DNA from: Chaetorhynchus papuensis | Lineage: Eukaryota; Chordata; Aves; Passeriformes; Rhipiduridae | DNA: 64,000 nt | Direction: 5' to 3' | Assembly (NCBI GenBank): GCA_013396525.1 | Contig: VWYX01000907.1 | Span: 256,849-320,848, forward strand | Shown here: positions 1 to 11,565 of the stretch, piece by piece | Layout: the number at the start of each line of letters is the position of its first letter | Position numbering within the stretch: the stretch's first letter is position 1 | Position numbers and translations under genes: made by a program | Notes under the pieces: generated by a model | What the model saw: only the letters and a program-made list of their open reading frames with translations | Database searches by the model: none | Told to the model about the DNA's origin: nothing

Positions 1-369
1 GCAACAGGGCAACGGGGGTGGTTTAAAAATAGAATAGGGTTAATTTAGATTAGATATATAAAGGAAGAAATTTTTTACTGTGAGGCCCGTGAGGCCCTGG
101 CACAAGTTGCCCACAGAAGTTGTAGCTGTCCCAACCCTGGAAGCGTCCAAGGGCAGGTTGGACAGGGCTTGGACCGGCCTGGGATGGTGGAAGGTGTCCC
201 TGCCTATAGCAGGAGGGTTGACCCTTAAAGGTGCCTTCCAGCCCAAACCATTCCTTTATTCTATGATTTCTAGTAACTAGCATGGAACTACCAAGGAAAG
301 GTACCTCGCCTCCTCACTCAAGCCACGTGCAAACAGCCAAACCTTTTTTTACTTTTGTTACTTTACTAG
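1..369 (+). other. LOXHD1: LOXHD1 intron (partial), holding a CR1 fragment
   Basis: This is the intron upstream of the first exon visible in the window. Most of it is a CR1 copy (about 55-275). The rest shows no coding signal. The T-rich stretch around 347-367 followed by AG at 368-369 is the polypyrimidine tract and acceptor of the next exon. Confidence 0.75.
55..275 (+). repeat. CR1 LINE 3'-end fragment
   Basis: CR1 3' region in + orientation: GTGAGGCCCTGGCAC, then CTGGAAGCGTCCAAGGGCAG, then CCAGCCCAAACCATTC and a terminal ATTCTATGATT. It lies in a LOXHD1 intron. Confidence 0.88.
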
Positions 370-540
370 GAATTGCGCCAGGCTGGCACTTGGAATACAT
401 TGATGTGATGGACTCTGCCATGGACAAGACGTTTCGCTTCCAGTGTGATCGCTGGCTGGCTAAAGGTGAAGACGACGGGCAGCTCATCAGGGAACTGGCT
501 TGTGCCAATAATGACATCCTGGAACTGAAGGAACGGACTG
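370..540 (+). CDS. LOXHD1: LOXHD1 exon: end of a PLAT domain
   Basis: LOXHD1 is a large protein made almost entirely of PLAT/LH2 beta-sandwich domains (15 in human). It works in inner-ear hair cells and is needed for mechanotransduction; human mutations cause DFNB77 deafness. This exon starts after AG at 368-369 and ends before the donor GTGAGT at 541. It contributes two bases of a split Gly codon and then reads IAPGWHLEYIDV, followed by FRFQCDRWLAKGEDDGQL. The W-H-L-E strand and the F-x-C-x-RWL...D turn are typical of the last strands of a PLAT domain. It ends in a linker (ELKERT) with one base of an Ala codon that the next exon completes. Spliced with the three downstream exons it gives 316 residues plus a stop. 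The identification rests on recognising PLAT repeats and the conserved neighbour RNF165; no database search was run. Confidence 0.93.
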
Positions 541-1689
541 GTGAGTTTTGAGGGGCTTTGTGTCGTTTCCTGGGCGACCTCAGAGGCCGTAGGACCACGT
601 CTCCTGCAAGCTGAAGGTTTCCATGCAAGCTTTAAGGGTTATTTCATATGCACTTTAGTTCAATGGTGTGGTTCTGTGATAAGAAAGAAACAAAACGGGA
701 TTTGTGAGGAAGAAAAAGATCTCGTTCTAGGTTGAAACCTAAGAGGGGCCCATCTGCAGTGGTTGGTTCAGTCCATCACTAAGCCATGAGAACACATGGA
801 TATTACCTCATTAGAAGTAATGTGCTGGAGTCTTTGAGGTGGAAAATAAGTTCAATCCTTAAAGCTTGCTAAGTAACATTGCTCCAGTTTCCTCTTTAAC
901 TCGTTCCGGGCTACCAGCTTAAGTGTCCCGGCTGAACATGACAGCTGAGTTTAACAGCCCATGGCTCTGGATCTGCTCTGGGTAATCCCTCTGGGCCCAA
1001 GGTAATTACACTGGTGTCTGATGTGGTGGGTGACTCAGTCAACAAGAGTTACTTAACCACACTGATGATATGCAGAGTCCATCTCAAGAACTACTGCACC
1101 AGAGCTCTTCTTCAGGAGAACCCTGGGGAGACAATAATCACATTATTTCACAGTGAATTTGCCCTGCCCCTGAAAAAAAAATCAGCCTTGTGAGGGCCAT
1201 TTTGGGTACTTACAGGCCACCACAGCAACTGAGCACATCGTGTTGGATACATGGACACCCTCACTCTGCTAGGAACAGTGTCACACACAAAAAAAGAAGA
1301 AAATATGGAGGATTTGGGCTGTTTGTCAGATGAAGTGCTTAGCGCAGCATGAAGCTGGACACAGCTTGTTCAAGGTGGACTTCAATCATCCTTGTGGGTC
1401 CCTCCAACTCAGAATATTCTATGATTCTAAGAATAACTCCATCTATTCTTGCTACCCGATTGAGCAGGACTCATATTTTTCATGTATTCTATCCCAAAGC
1501 ACTTAGAAGTCAAAGTCCCAGAGATTTCAGTGTGTTTCCACCCTTATTTTGCAAATGCTTGCTGCCTTGTGTGCTGTGATAAATATTAGGAAAAGGGTTT
1601 TTAAGCAAAGTGACAGCCAAATGAAGAGATTTTGCAGGCCATCTGCTCTTCCTTTTCTGTTTAACTTGTGTGTTAATTATGCTTTAAAG
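541..1689 (+). other. LOXHD1: LOXHD1 intron, 1.15 kb
   Basis: Donor GTGAGT at 541; acceptor AG at 1688-1689 preceded by a T-rich tract. It contains a short CR1 3' end near 1369-1432 and no other recognised feature. Confidence 0.85.
1369..1432 (+). repeat. CR1 LINE 3'-end fragment
   Basis: A short piece with the CR1 tail order: a GTGGGTCCCTCCAACTCAG-like stretch and then ATTCTATGATTCTA. Only the last ~65 bases of the element remain. Confidence 0.75.
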
Positions 1690-1828
1690 CCTATGAGATT
1701 GTCACAGTAACCAGCGACAGAGAGGATGCAGATACAAAGGAAAACATCTGGATCATCCTAGAAGGAAAGATGGGCCGCTCAAAGGAATTCCTTATGGAAA
1801 ACTCCTCCAAGAAAAGGAGATTTGAAAG
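1690..1828 (+). CDS. LOXHD1: LOXHD1 exon: first half of the penultimate PLAT domain
   Basis: The acceptor AAAG ends at 1689 and the donor GTAGTA starts at 1829. The first two bases complete the Ala codon left by the previous exon, and the frame then reads YEIVTVTSDREDADTKENI, IWIILEGKMGRSKEF and KKRRFER. This is the opening strand set of a PLAT domain: a Y-x-I/V-x-V strand, an Asp-rich loop, and an I-x-L-x-G strand with a basic patch. It ends with AG of an Arg codon, completed by the next exon. The donor GTAGTA is weaker than the others in the gene, but the reading frame joins exactly on both sides. Confidence 0.93.
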
Positions 1829-2080
1829 GTAGTAAACAGGATGGTGGGCCAGAGGAACTCCCCACGTTTGTGTGTCCTCCACAAATGCCACCTCTTCTCC
1901 AGGGTAGTTTAGGGAGCTGTGTTTGTGCTATGCTGTTTCTCATCCCCCTTCCAAAGAGTTTGATGGCTTCCCACTTGAATTAAAGGGAAGATGACAAATG
2001 AGTTTCTGGTGGGCAGTCACAGAGCAGGTTTTAGAACAACAGGAAAAAGGCATTTGGTGAGAGGAAATGTGGATGTTGCA

Positions 2081-2100
2081 TGTGTGTGTGTGTGTGTGTG
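2081..2100. repeat. (TG)10 microsatellite
   Basis: Ten perfect TG units within an intron of LOXHD1. Confidence 0.95.
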
Positions 2101-2807
2101 CACCCTTTTGTATCAGCACGTACAGGGAGGCTCCTGGCAAGACCCCAGGGAGGCTCTGTGGTTTTTGAGCTGGGAGGAGCACAAGGAAGCTGGAGGTGGT
2201 TTTAGTTCCTTTTACAGCATCTCACTGGCAGTGGGAATCAGAGAGAAAGTAACAATAGTTGGAGGCTAGATGTTGTCAGAGCCACTCAGATTTGACTCTG
2301 CAGATGGATCTGGGGGGCAAGGCTGCGAGATCACTGTCGCGTGAGGAAAGGCAGGAATCAGCCTCCTGCTGGAGGCACATCCACGGAACGTGGGGCATAT
2401 TCCTTCTCCCACGTGGGACCAAAGTGCTCCAGGTGTGAGCAGGGTTTTCTGCTTTGTTTAAGGACACAGCACGCCCTTAGGAGACAGGGACCTCGCCAAA
2501 GTCACGGGTGCTGCTGGTGTTCTGTTGATTTGCAGGGAGGAAAGGTTTTTCTGGTAAAGGAAGGTGAAATTACGGTTCATGGGGAATGTAATATGACTGT
2601 CTGAGACATCATGTGAAGTATGAAAGATCAGGAGGAGCTTCCTCCTGACCTTGAGCTGATGGTGTCTATGGAGGAGTTAAACACCACTCTTCATGAGTCA
2701 CAACCTGTCCTTGGAGGGAACAAGGACCAGTCCAAGAAAATAAACCTAACAGATACTCAGGGGACACAACAGGGATCCAGTCAACACTTTGACAGAGACC
2801 TATCATG

Positions 2808-2886
2808 CCTGCCCATGACAGGGGTTTGGAACTAGATGATCTTTAGGGTCCTTTCCAACCCAAACCATTCTGAGATTCTGTGATTT
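2808..2886 (+). repeat. CR1 LINE 3'-end fragment
   Basis: It reads from the CCCATGACAGGGG motif through CTTTCCAACCCAAACCATTC into GATTCTGTGATT, the usual CR1 tail in + orientation. Confidence 0.85.
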
Positions 2887-3323
2887 AATTGTTCCTCTGA
2901 ACTATTTCCAATCCGAGCTTCAGGAAGGGTGGCTGAACTAGCAAATTTAAAACAGCTATGGTGGGTAGATGTGTAAGAGATACAGTATCTGTCAAGAATG
3001 AATGAATAAGTGCTGGAGGGGAAATTAGTCATTCTTTAGCTTTATCTGTAATGAGGCAAATTGATTTTGTATGTGGAACAGCTCAAGTTTATCCTAGAAA
3101 GTCCTAGTGGCAACAATTCAAAGTGTCACCCCTAATCAGAGAAAATACTAAATTTAAATATGGAAATTGTACTTTGTGTTGAATGATTGTAGGTTAAATC
3201 AAATGACTGTAAATGAAGGCTTATCTTCTATCTTCCATTGCCATGTGCGAATTACTTAATGTCCATATGAGGCAAGCCACCGGCAGCCTCCAGGACCCTG
3301 AAACTGCTCCCTGTTTCCTGCAG

Positions 3324-3485
3324 GGGAGCAACAGACACATTCCAGTTTTCTTCAAAGAACGTTGGGGATATTGCAGCCATCTGTGTTGGTCACTGCCCAA
3401 AAGATGGGAAGAAGTCGTCCGCAAAAGCCGACGTCTTCTGGCACGTCCAGGAGATTATCGTGACAGAGATGGAGCTCTGCAACAA
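3324..3485 (+). CDS. LOXHD1: LOXHD1 exon: second half of the penultimate PLAT domain
   Basis: The exon follows the acceptor TTTCCTGCAG and ends at AA before the donor GTAAGT at 3486. The first G completes Arg (AG|G), and the frame reads GATDTFQFSSKNVGDIAAI, CVGHCPKDGKK and FWHVQEIIVTEMELCNK. The G-x-T-D-T-F strand, the V-G-D-I-x-x-I-x-V-G-H strand and the W-H-V-Q-E-I-I-V strand are the core of a PLAT fold. The Lys-rich insert KDGKKSSAK sits between the last two strands. The final AA plus G of the next exon gives Lys. Confidence 0.93.
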
Positions 3486-6451
3486 GTAAGTGCCTTCTCA
3501 CCTGCAAGGAGATACCCTGGGGAGGGCGTGGGGGAGCTGAGCAGCTCTGCACACGTCCACCTGAAGCATTTCAGGCTTGAGAAATAACAAAAAAATCTTA
3601 CTTTCTGATGTGTAGTTTCGTGTGTCAGGTCCCAAATGTCCTTGTGTGACTCACCCGTGCAGTTCTTGGGTTGTTAGAGAGGGTATTTGCGTGTGCAGGT
3701 TAGTTTATGAACAAGTTGGCTGGGGTGAATCTCACAGCCAGGACAAATTGATGTCTCACCTTATGGAAAACAATCGGAGTGGCTGAAATTCAAGGAGTTT
3801 GTAGGGTACTCTGCACAGACTGGTCTTCAGGTAAGTAAGTCTTGGGGAGGAGTTCCTAGAAACAAGTTGAGAGTACGACAAAGCCTGAGCCTCTGATTCA
3901 GAGCAGTTTGGATGAGAGACCCTTCTGGTCTGGTCCAAAAGGTCACAGTCATGCAGCTCAAACATACCTGAAGAGCCCTGAGCATGGTCAGGTACTACAC
4001 ACTTTGGCCTGGGTCCCATCTTTGGAAGGGGAGCAGATTCCACAGGGACTGAACAGGAACAGAGATCTTCCATTTGCAGAACAAACTACACTCCAGCAAA
4101 ACAATCCATGACATTAATTGTGGATTTCTTCTCTTCTCCATGATATTTCCATTGCTGCTTAAGAATTTAACTACGAGGAGTTTGTTCCAGCTGAGACAAT
4201 TGAGTGTTTAAGAAGAAATCCTTGAAGTGGCGCTTTTTTTTTTTTTTTAGAAGCTAAGAGTCTCTCCTAGCAAATTAATCAGCCAGCTGAAGAGCCTTAA
4301 TAATATTTGCTGAATGAAAACTCAGTCAATTGCATACTAAAACATGTTCTTTCCTCCTGGTGGGGAAAAGCCTGGAACCCTCGAAGTCCAGCTGTGCAAT
4401 CAGATCCGTGCCCTGAACTCACTATGAGCATGCTGAAACTGCTGGGACAGTGTGCTGTGAAGGGGCCAAAGGTTTTCTCATAAAGTCCTATATTTTTAGG
4501 ATTGTTTTAAATTAAAGAGGGCAGCCAGGAGGCTCGGGTGAAGCCTGCAGCCTGTCCTTGCACTGGAGCAGGCCTCCAGCTCTGCAGATGCAGCACTTCA
4601 CGATGGTGTTTGCTGTGCACATGTGCAACTGAAGAGCTTGCACCGTGAGAACAACTTCTCACTTCAGCAATTACCCACCCCAAATATCCCAAAAACCTAC
4701 CCAGACAAGCCAAAAACCAAATTAAAAGAGTTGCCAGACTGTTGCAGCAATAGTTTTGAATTATACTGGGATTTTTCCTTTTGGTAGTAGATCTTGGTAT
4801 GTAAAAAGATTGTATTTAAAGGTTTTCCTTGCACATTCCAGGGCTGCAAAGGTCATCTCTTTTCTTTTTGACCCTTGTGGAAATTGGCAAGCACCATTAT
4901 ACCTCCAGACTGCAAGATATTACACAGCTGAGGAAATCAAACTGCGGCATCAGGCATCCTCTCCATCACACTCTCATGCAGTTTTTCTGTCCCCGAGCCT
5001 CAAATTTTGCTCCCCCTGGAATTTCTGATCCACAAAGCTTCTTTCCAGGGAATGAGTGCTTCTCTTTGTCTGCAGAAAATGCCAAGAGTATAGGAAGTGC
5101 TTAAGAAACACCAAATGGCTGGAGTCACAGTAACCCTCCCTCCAGGTGTTTGTTTTACACACACACGCTGCACTCCAGCCACACTCCATTCAGAAGGACC
5201 TGCTGCAGTTCAGTGAGGGCGGGGGAAGGGGGGAAAAGGTCGATTGGAACTGATCTGCATCATTGGAAATGAAATACATCATTAAAAGCAGAGTGCTCCA
5301 GCCCCTGGCTGAGTGCCATGTACGAGGTAATTTATGGATGTGCTCGGTGTTCCCTGCACATCACCAGAGACAGCACTGCAGAGACAAGGGCTGTCGGCAT
5401 CTGGTACCTATCACTTCTGTGTTCTGGCTTTTTTTTTTTCCCCTGCTAAGGATGACACGGGTGATCTAGAAAGGAAAGGGGAGATTTAAACCTCCTCCAT
5501 TCCTTTCCCATTCCTTTTTTTTACGCCTTTTTTCCTGCCTTAGCTGTGGGTCTGACTGCTTGTCCTGCCTTGGTAACTGGACATGCCATTGCCCAGACTA
5601 AAGAGGTGACAAGAGCCCCACACTGACCTTTCCCGTGTGCAGTGTGTCTGTAGCTGTGTGGGGGGATGTCAGATTTTCCAGTTGCAAAGTCCCATGGTGG
5701 CTCTCTTTCTAGAGAGATATTCAGGTGCTGGAACATAAAGGGAAAAGTGCTGAAACAGCATTAATATTGGGCAATTTAGTAGAGTGCACAGTCCATAACT
5801 TGCTTATGGCTCCATGTTTGTACCAACAGCGTGGCCACAGCCCCAGGGCAGGGCCCGTCCCCTGTGCTGGCTCTGCTGAGGCACCTCCAGTGCTGGGGAC
5901 AGCTCTGGGCCCCTCAGGACAAGAGAGCCACTGAGGGGCTGGAGCGTGTCCAGGGAAGGGAACGGAGCTGGGGAAGGGGCTGGAGCCCCAGGAGCGGCTG
6001 AGGGAGCTGGGAAAGGGGCTCAGGCTGGAGCAAAGGAGGCTCAGGGGGATCCTGTGGCTCTGCACAACTCCCTGACAGGAGGGGGCAGCCGGGGGGGGTC
6101 AGGCTGTGCTCCCAGGGAACAGGGACAGGAGGAGAGGGAACAGCCTCAAGTTGTGCCTGGAGAAGTTTAGATTGAATATTAGGGAAAATTTCTTCACTCA
6201 AGCAGCTGTCCAGACCTGTCCCAGCTGCCCAGGGCAGTGTTGGAGTCCCCATCCCTGGAGGGATTTCAAAGCCCTGTGGATGTGGCACTTGGAGATATGG
6301 GTCAGTGATGGCCTTGGCTGTGCTGGGGTACCAGTTTGACTCAATGACCTTACAAGGCTTTTTCAACACAAACAATTCTCCGATTCTCTAACACTTGCCC
6401 CGCAGAGCGGCCGTCCGTGCCATTAACCTGCCGCCGATTTCCCCGTGACAG
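3486..6451 (+). other. LOXHD1: LOXHD1 last intron, 3.0 kb
   Basis: Donor GTAAGT at 3486; acceptor GACAG ends at 6451. A TTAAC at 6423-6427, about 25 bases before the acceptor, is a good branch-point candidate. The interior of 3.6-5.8 kb shows no recognised gene or repeat other than T-rich tracts (around 4232-4249 and 5430-5440). A 560-bp CR1 fills 5830-6391, ending only about 60 bases before the exon. Confidence 0.85.
5830..6391 (+). repeat. CR1 LINE, long 3' fragment
   Basis: About 560 bases in + orientation covering the end of the CR1 reverse transcriptase frame and the 3' end. It includes the CTCAGGACAAGAGAGCCAC, GGAGCAAAGGAGGCTCAG and CTGACAGGAGGGGGCAGCC blocks, then ATTAGGGAAAATTTCTTCAC and the terminal CAATTCTCCGATTCT. 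The same subfamily recurs near 24.5, 35.6, 49.1 and 57.9 kb. Confidence 0.92.
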
Positions 6452-6932
6452 GTACTTCTTCAGGTGCAACGTGAAAATCCCTCTGCGATACAAGAGGCGA
6501 GACTACAAAGTCTTCGAGTGTGCCAAGGTCACCGAGAGCTTCGCCAGCAAAGCCCGGAGCTTGGTGCCAGTCAAATACGAGACCATCGTGGTCACGGGCT
6601 TCGAGAAGGGCGCGGGCACCGACGCCAACGTGTTCATCACCATCTACGGCCTGAACGGGGACTCGGGAAGGCGGGCGCTGAAGCAGAAGTTCAGGAACCT
6701 CTTCGAGAGAGGCAAAACCAACAGGTTTTACCTGGAAACGCTGGACATGGGGGAGCTGAAGAAGGTCCGGATTGAGCACGACAACAGCGGCCTGGCTCCG
6801 GGCTGGCTGGTGGAGCGGGTGGAGATCACCAACTCGGCCACTGGTGTCACCACCATATTTCCCTGTGGGAAGTGGCTGGATGAAAACCGCGGGGATGGGT
6901 TAATCTGTAGGGACCTTTTTCCTACTCACTGA
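6452..6932 (+). CDS. LOXHD1: LOXHD1 last exon: final PLAT domain and stop
   Basis: This exon encodes 159 residues and TGA. Residues 1-41 (YFFRCNVKIPLRYKRRDYKV and the following acidic/basic linker) join the two PLAT domains. Residues 42-157 form the last PLAT domain: YETIVVTGFEKGAGTDANV, then FITIYGLNGDSGRRAL, an F-E-R-G-K-T-N-R-F loop, ELKKVRIEHDNSGLAPGWLV, and the closing CGKWLDENRGDGLICRDLF. The T-D-A-N-V and I-E-H-D-N-x-G motifs match the polar loops of PLAT domains that can bind calcium. The protein ends PTH. The frame joins the previous exon exactly (AA|G). An alternative AG at 6404-6405 would run into an in-frame TGA before the domain, so the acceptor at 6451 is preferred. Confidence 0.95.
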
Positions 6933-7160
6933 GGAGGGCACGGCTGTAGGAGGGTTTCTGTCCCTTCAGTATGCATTTTTTTTTCCTCATTGTACTGTTT
7001 TATATTGCATTTTACTTTTTGAAACAGTGCCTTTTGTATTGAGAGATTTTTAGTAGCGAGACACTCCTCCTGGGTTAACATTTTGTTATGCTGCTTTTTT
7101 TTTTTTAAAGTTAACATAAAGCTGTGAATTAAATAAATACATTTATTGCTTACTAGTGAT
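6933..7160 (+). other. LOXHD1: LOXHD1 3' UTR
   Basis: About 200 T-rich bases follow the stop at 6932 and end with the AATAAA at 7132. The extent past the signal is inferred from the usual 10-30 base spacing. Confidence 0.7.
7132..7137 (+). terminator. LOXHD1: LOXHD1 poly(A) signal AATAAA
   Basis: A canonical AATAAA lies 200 bases past the stop codon in TTAAATAAATAC context. It is the first canonical signal on the + strand after the gene. Confidence 0.75.
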
Positions 7161-9072
7161 TAAGAGCTTCAACCAGTGGGGACATAACCTGTCCTTTACC
7201 AGCTCAGATGTTTCTGCCTTCAGTGCTATGCCTTGCCAGGGCTGAGAAAACCCACTGACCCACGTCACTGATGGGCTCCACTTTTAGATGAGCATAGAGG
7301 TTAAGAGAATCGAGACATCATTTAAGAAAATTGAGCTTGGAGACACCAGTTTTTTCCCACTTCTGGCAAACTCAAGCCCTGCGTGTCCATACACGCACGT
7401 GCACATCTCCAGAGGGCACCACATGGAAAACATCAGGACTTTCCACTGGGAGTTTGGGGAGCATCTGCATCCACCCAGCTAAGTTCCAAGCAGTGGCGTC
7501 TGGGTGGTGTTTTCCATCCCGTGGGCTTTTGTTCCCCCCAGGGCAGACTCAGCTCCCTGGCTGAATTCCTACAACTCTGCCAAGAGCTGAGACCTATGGT
7601 TACGGCTGCCAGAGCAAAAGACCTTCCAGATAATCAATTCCACAGCAAGGAAGCTGTGCTAACCATATTCAAAGCTGACTCAGGATAATCTTACCCTACA
7701 TGGCCTGAATACCAGCTCCGTTTCAGAGCAGCTGCCATTCATTTTATCTTTTTTTTCCCCCTTTAATAAGGATTGCTGTTTTGTCTTTTTCTGTGGTGGA
7801 GAAGGGATTTCCCGGAGGCAGAAAGGGTCGGTGCTCCTGTCAATGAGCTCTTCCCAGGCACTCTCATCTCTACAGGTACCAGCAAGAAAATCTGTTCATA
7901 AATCATTGCTTCTAGAGCCCTGTCTCTCTCTCTTTAGGGAGGAAAACAGCAGGACACATCCTTTGGAGGAGAAAGGGGAGTGTTTGAGCCATGAGGGCCT
8001 TCTTCCTGGCCCACCCTGGAGAGGACATTCCCTCTCCCAGAAGCTGGTTTTAAACAAGCACTTTGTATGAATAGGGATCAAATGGGTCAAGAGTGGGCTC
8101 AACCCACTAAGCCCACCCACCCCACCAGTTCCTGGGCTGGGGAGGATGCTTCTGCTGGGACCTCACCTGGATGTGCCAGGCCACAAGGCAGGAGTGTCCC
8201 ACTGCTCAATCCCTGACTGCTCATGGACAAGCGAGGCCCAGCAAAGACTGGTGGTGCTGAGACAGGTTTAGAAGTATCTTAGGGGTGCTGTCAATTGCTC
8301 ACGGGTATTTGAAAGCTGCTGTAACCCACCAAAGGCCTTCCAGATAAGTTCTGCATTTCTGTTTTCCACAGCAGGCACCACTGAAGAGACTTGACCTTAC
8401 TCATGGCTGTCTGTGCCAGCTCACAAATAACAGCTCAGACTAACTCATTTTAAAAACCTTTATGGTAACTGATGGTTTTGGAGCAGAGCAAGTTGCTTAA
8501 ATGAGCCCAGTAATCAACCTCATCAGTGATCAACTACTCACTGGGAGGAATAATAATAGCAGCCTTCAAATGGCTGTGTTCTCCCTCCTCACAGCACAGC
8601 AGTGCTGCCCAGCCCTGAGCAAGGAGCTGGGAGCTCACAGGAGGAGCAGAACAGCCTTAGGAGGGCTGGAGGTGATTGCTAGGGTCTGATTGCATCCCTG
8701 GGACCCTGCTGGGATAGGGCTTGGACTGCCTGGATACCTGGGGGGTCCCATGAGCAGAGTCTGGAGCATCTGGGTTTGCTGTTCTTGTGCAGTGTCATTG
8801 CAGTTCCCCAGCAGGTGTTGAAGCAAAACAAGGGTCAGGCTTTTGATCTCCCTGAGTTCCCTCCCACCCTCCTGTCAAGAGGTTTGTCCCTTTTTTAGAC
8901 ATAGGCATGCTGCGGTGAAATAGGAGTTTGTCCCATCACAGTGCTGTAGTCCCAGCACTTCCAGCTGGTTCCAGTCATCCCCTACTTGGTACAGGGTGGT
9001 GGAGAAGCTGGTTTTAGAGCACCAGATTAACCCCTGCCATCCGCTGGGCAAACCCACAGCACTGCTACTTGC

Positions 9073-9234
9073 TTCCAAGGCCAGGCTGGATGGGGTTGGG
9101 AGCAACCTGTTCTAGTGGAAGGTGTCCCTGCCCATGGCATGGGGTGGGAACTGACTCTTTGAGGTCCCTTCCAGCCCAAACCATTCTGTGATCCTGTGAT
9201 GATTCTGTGATTCCATGAAGATTCCATGATTCCA
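9073..9234 (+). repeat. CR1 LINE 3'-end fragment
   Basis: It contains CCAAGGCCAGGCTGGATGGG, GGAAGGTGTCCCTGCCCATGG and CCAGCCCAAACCATTCTGTG, then an expanded tail of ATTCTGTGATTCCATGA-like units. Orientation +. Confidence 0.88.
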
Positions 9235-10449
9235 GCCCTGGGGAGCAGTGAGGCAGCTTCTGACCCACACACCATCCCTCCATGGGGCAAGGAGGAAAGA
9301 TGAACCCTTACCTCACATACGAGATGTGCTCACGACTGGGAGGAATCACATGAAGCAAGTGGCCAGACCCATGGACTGAGGCGCAGTTGAAGCAGGAATT
9401 AATATCTTCAGGCTGACCAAATCACCGTGTAGGTGGGAGATGTGTTTCTAGGTACCTGAGTTGTCATCAAAGCCACCTGCCATCCCTGGACAGGCTCATT
9501 CAACACAAAATCTCCAGGGAAAGTTGCCCTGAAAAGGGCCCAGGGAGAGTTTGCTGATAGAGGGTCAGCACCCTCACTGCCCCCCCGGGGAAGGCAACCT
9601 TGGCAAAGCACGAAAGAACTCTGCCTTTTTCCACTAAAGACTTCAAACAAGCCCCTGGTTAGTGCAAAGCTCAGCTCCACCCTGGCTCTGGGGAATCCCT
9701 CTGTTGCTACAACAACTAATGCTACAGAAGTAATAAGGCAGGAGTGGAGTTTTTCCAACGGCTGGATTTGCATTAAGCTGCTAAATTCAATGCATTCTTG
9801 GCCAAGCGGAGATCTAGGGAGGAGAAAAGCCAATTTTTTCCTATTCCTGTGCCTTTTGCATGGCTTACTCAATCTTTTCTTGTGGAGGCCAAGCATCCCA
9901 AAGCTGGTATGTCAGGCAGACACAAAGCTCCTGCTCCCACCACCAACCTCTACCTTATTTTTTCCTCTTTATTTCCTAATTGGTGGCATTTTAATGCACA
10001 TTCCTTCATCTGGAAAACGATAATGTAAATGAGAAGCGAGAGCAAAGGACAAGATTGGTACCACTCAGTGTGAGTCTTCAAACCCTGCCTGTCCCATTGT
10101 ATTTATGTTCTCCACCATTTTGGGACTCTGATGACGTGCTAAGTTCACAAAATTTAGGTTTACTAAAGCACTTGGGTGCTGCCAGTGAAAAGTATAAACA
10201 CGGAGTATTCAGTAGTGTTTCATGCTGAAGGACCAGTTGCTTCTTGCTGCAGAACACAGACACGGAGAATTATTTGCAAATCTCTATGAAATTGCTGCTA
10301 AGCATTTTTGGTAGCACCGTATGCCTACACCAACCTTAGTTTCATGAAGGGGGAATGATGGAGAGATGTGAAGTATCTTATATTCTGTATGTAGAAAATA
10401 TCTTTAAATCTTCCCTATGTCTAGAGGTCCATTTTAAACCAGAAAAGAG

Positions 10450-10451
<2 letters not shown>

Positions 10452-10489
<38 letters not shown>

Positions 10490-10499
10490 AAAAAAAAAA
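10452..10499. repeat. Poly(A) tract
   Basis: 35 consecutive A, then GGG and ten more A. No retrocopied gene was recognised on its 5' side. Confidence 0.9.
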
Positions 10500-11565
10500 T
10501 TTATTAATGGGGTTGTACAGCTCTGAGCTGCAACCTGTGGGCCAGCTGCAGATTTAGACACTACAAAACACAAATAAGAGCTAAGCTTCCAGGCCCTGGG
10601 CAGCTGCTGCCAGAGCAGATGCTGGCGGTGAATAAAGATGTTGCATCTTAGTCCGTGCTGCTGTGCCATGATAGGCACCGCCCCTCTCCCTCCCCAGGCA
10701 GGCACTGTGCTCAGCAGGGCTCTTATCAGATCCTGGCGGCTCGTTTGCTGCTCCAGCTCCGAAACAAACCCAGAGATTGCCATCTGCAGCACCTCTCCCA
10801 GCGCTGTCACTCTTTCGAAGGACATCAGCAGGATCTCAGCGAGAAACCGAGATTTTTCCCCGGCTGGTCCAGCAGGCCACTTTTAACCTGTTTTCTTGTT
10901 TCTGAGTTTCTAAAAGCTTCCTGTAACAAGAGCTTCGTGTTGTGTGAACATAGTTCATCCCTTATGCAGCTTTTGATGGATGCTGGAGGAGCCGGCAATT
11001 CCCTCCAGCTACAGGAACCAAATGTCTGTGATCAGCAGCCACTTTTCTCCAAGGCTTATTTAGTCTAATCACACAGTCAAAGCTGGGCACTGGTCTCAGC
11101 TTTTCAGGAGGAACAGCTGAATAAAGAATGGGCAGGAGCAGAGACTGGCACCATTTGTTGTGGGAGAAAATAAAAGCACAGGAGGATCTACAGAATAGAC
11201 TTTGCAGGATGCAAAATTAGGTGTATGACCAATTGGATTCTCCAATGGGTAGCAAAAAGGACTGAAAATACCCTCAAATGTACCTGTATTAGTTTGAAGG
11301 GTTAGGGTTTTTATCTTTTTCCAATCCGTTTCTCCTTCCTTAGTTATTAAACTAGAGACCCACACAGAGGAAAATTCTTCTCCACCAGGAGGATGGAGGA
11401 CCTGTTGATAGCTCTTCAGGACTTGCTAGAGATGCCTTACAGGCACCATGTGATGTGTTCAGGGGAGAAATCTTTCTTTGATAGGCAGTTTTCTGAAATT
11501 CTAGAAAGCAGTTTTGGCACCTGATCACCAAACTGGTGCACAGTGATGTGCCAGGTGTGGAGAGC

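Larger units (their letters stand above)
1829..3323 (+). other. LOXHD1: LOXHD1 intron, 1.5 kb
   Basis: Donor GTAGTA at 1829; acceptor CCTGCAG ends at 3323. It holds a (TG)10 microsatellite at 2081-2100 and a CR1 3' end at 2808-2886. No exon-like frame joins here. Confidence 0.85.

Noticed and set aside
6405..6451. Alternative acceptor for the LOXHD1 last exon at CCCCGCAG (AG at 6404-6405)
   Set aside because: Reading from 6406 in the incoming phase reaches an in-frame TGA within about 14 codons, before the PLAT domain. The acceptor at 6451 joins cleanly.
9408..9896. 162-codon - strand open frame in the intergenic gap
   Set aside because: No known family, no splice or poly(A) context, and composition like its surroundings.
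10452..10499. Poly(A) tract as the tail of a processed pseudogene
   Set aside because: The sequence on its 5' side shows no gene-like frame or recognisable transcript, so it is treated as a simple repeat.
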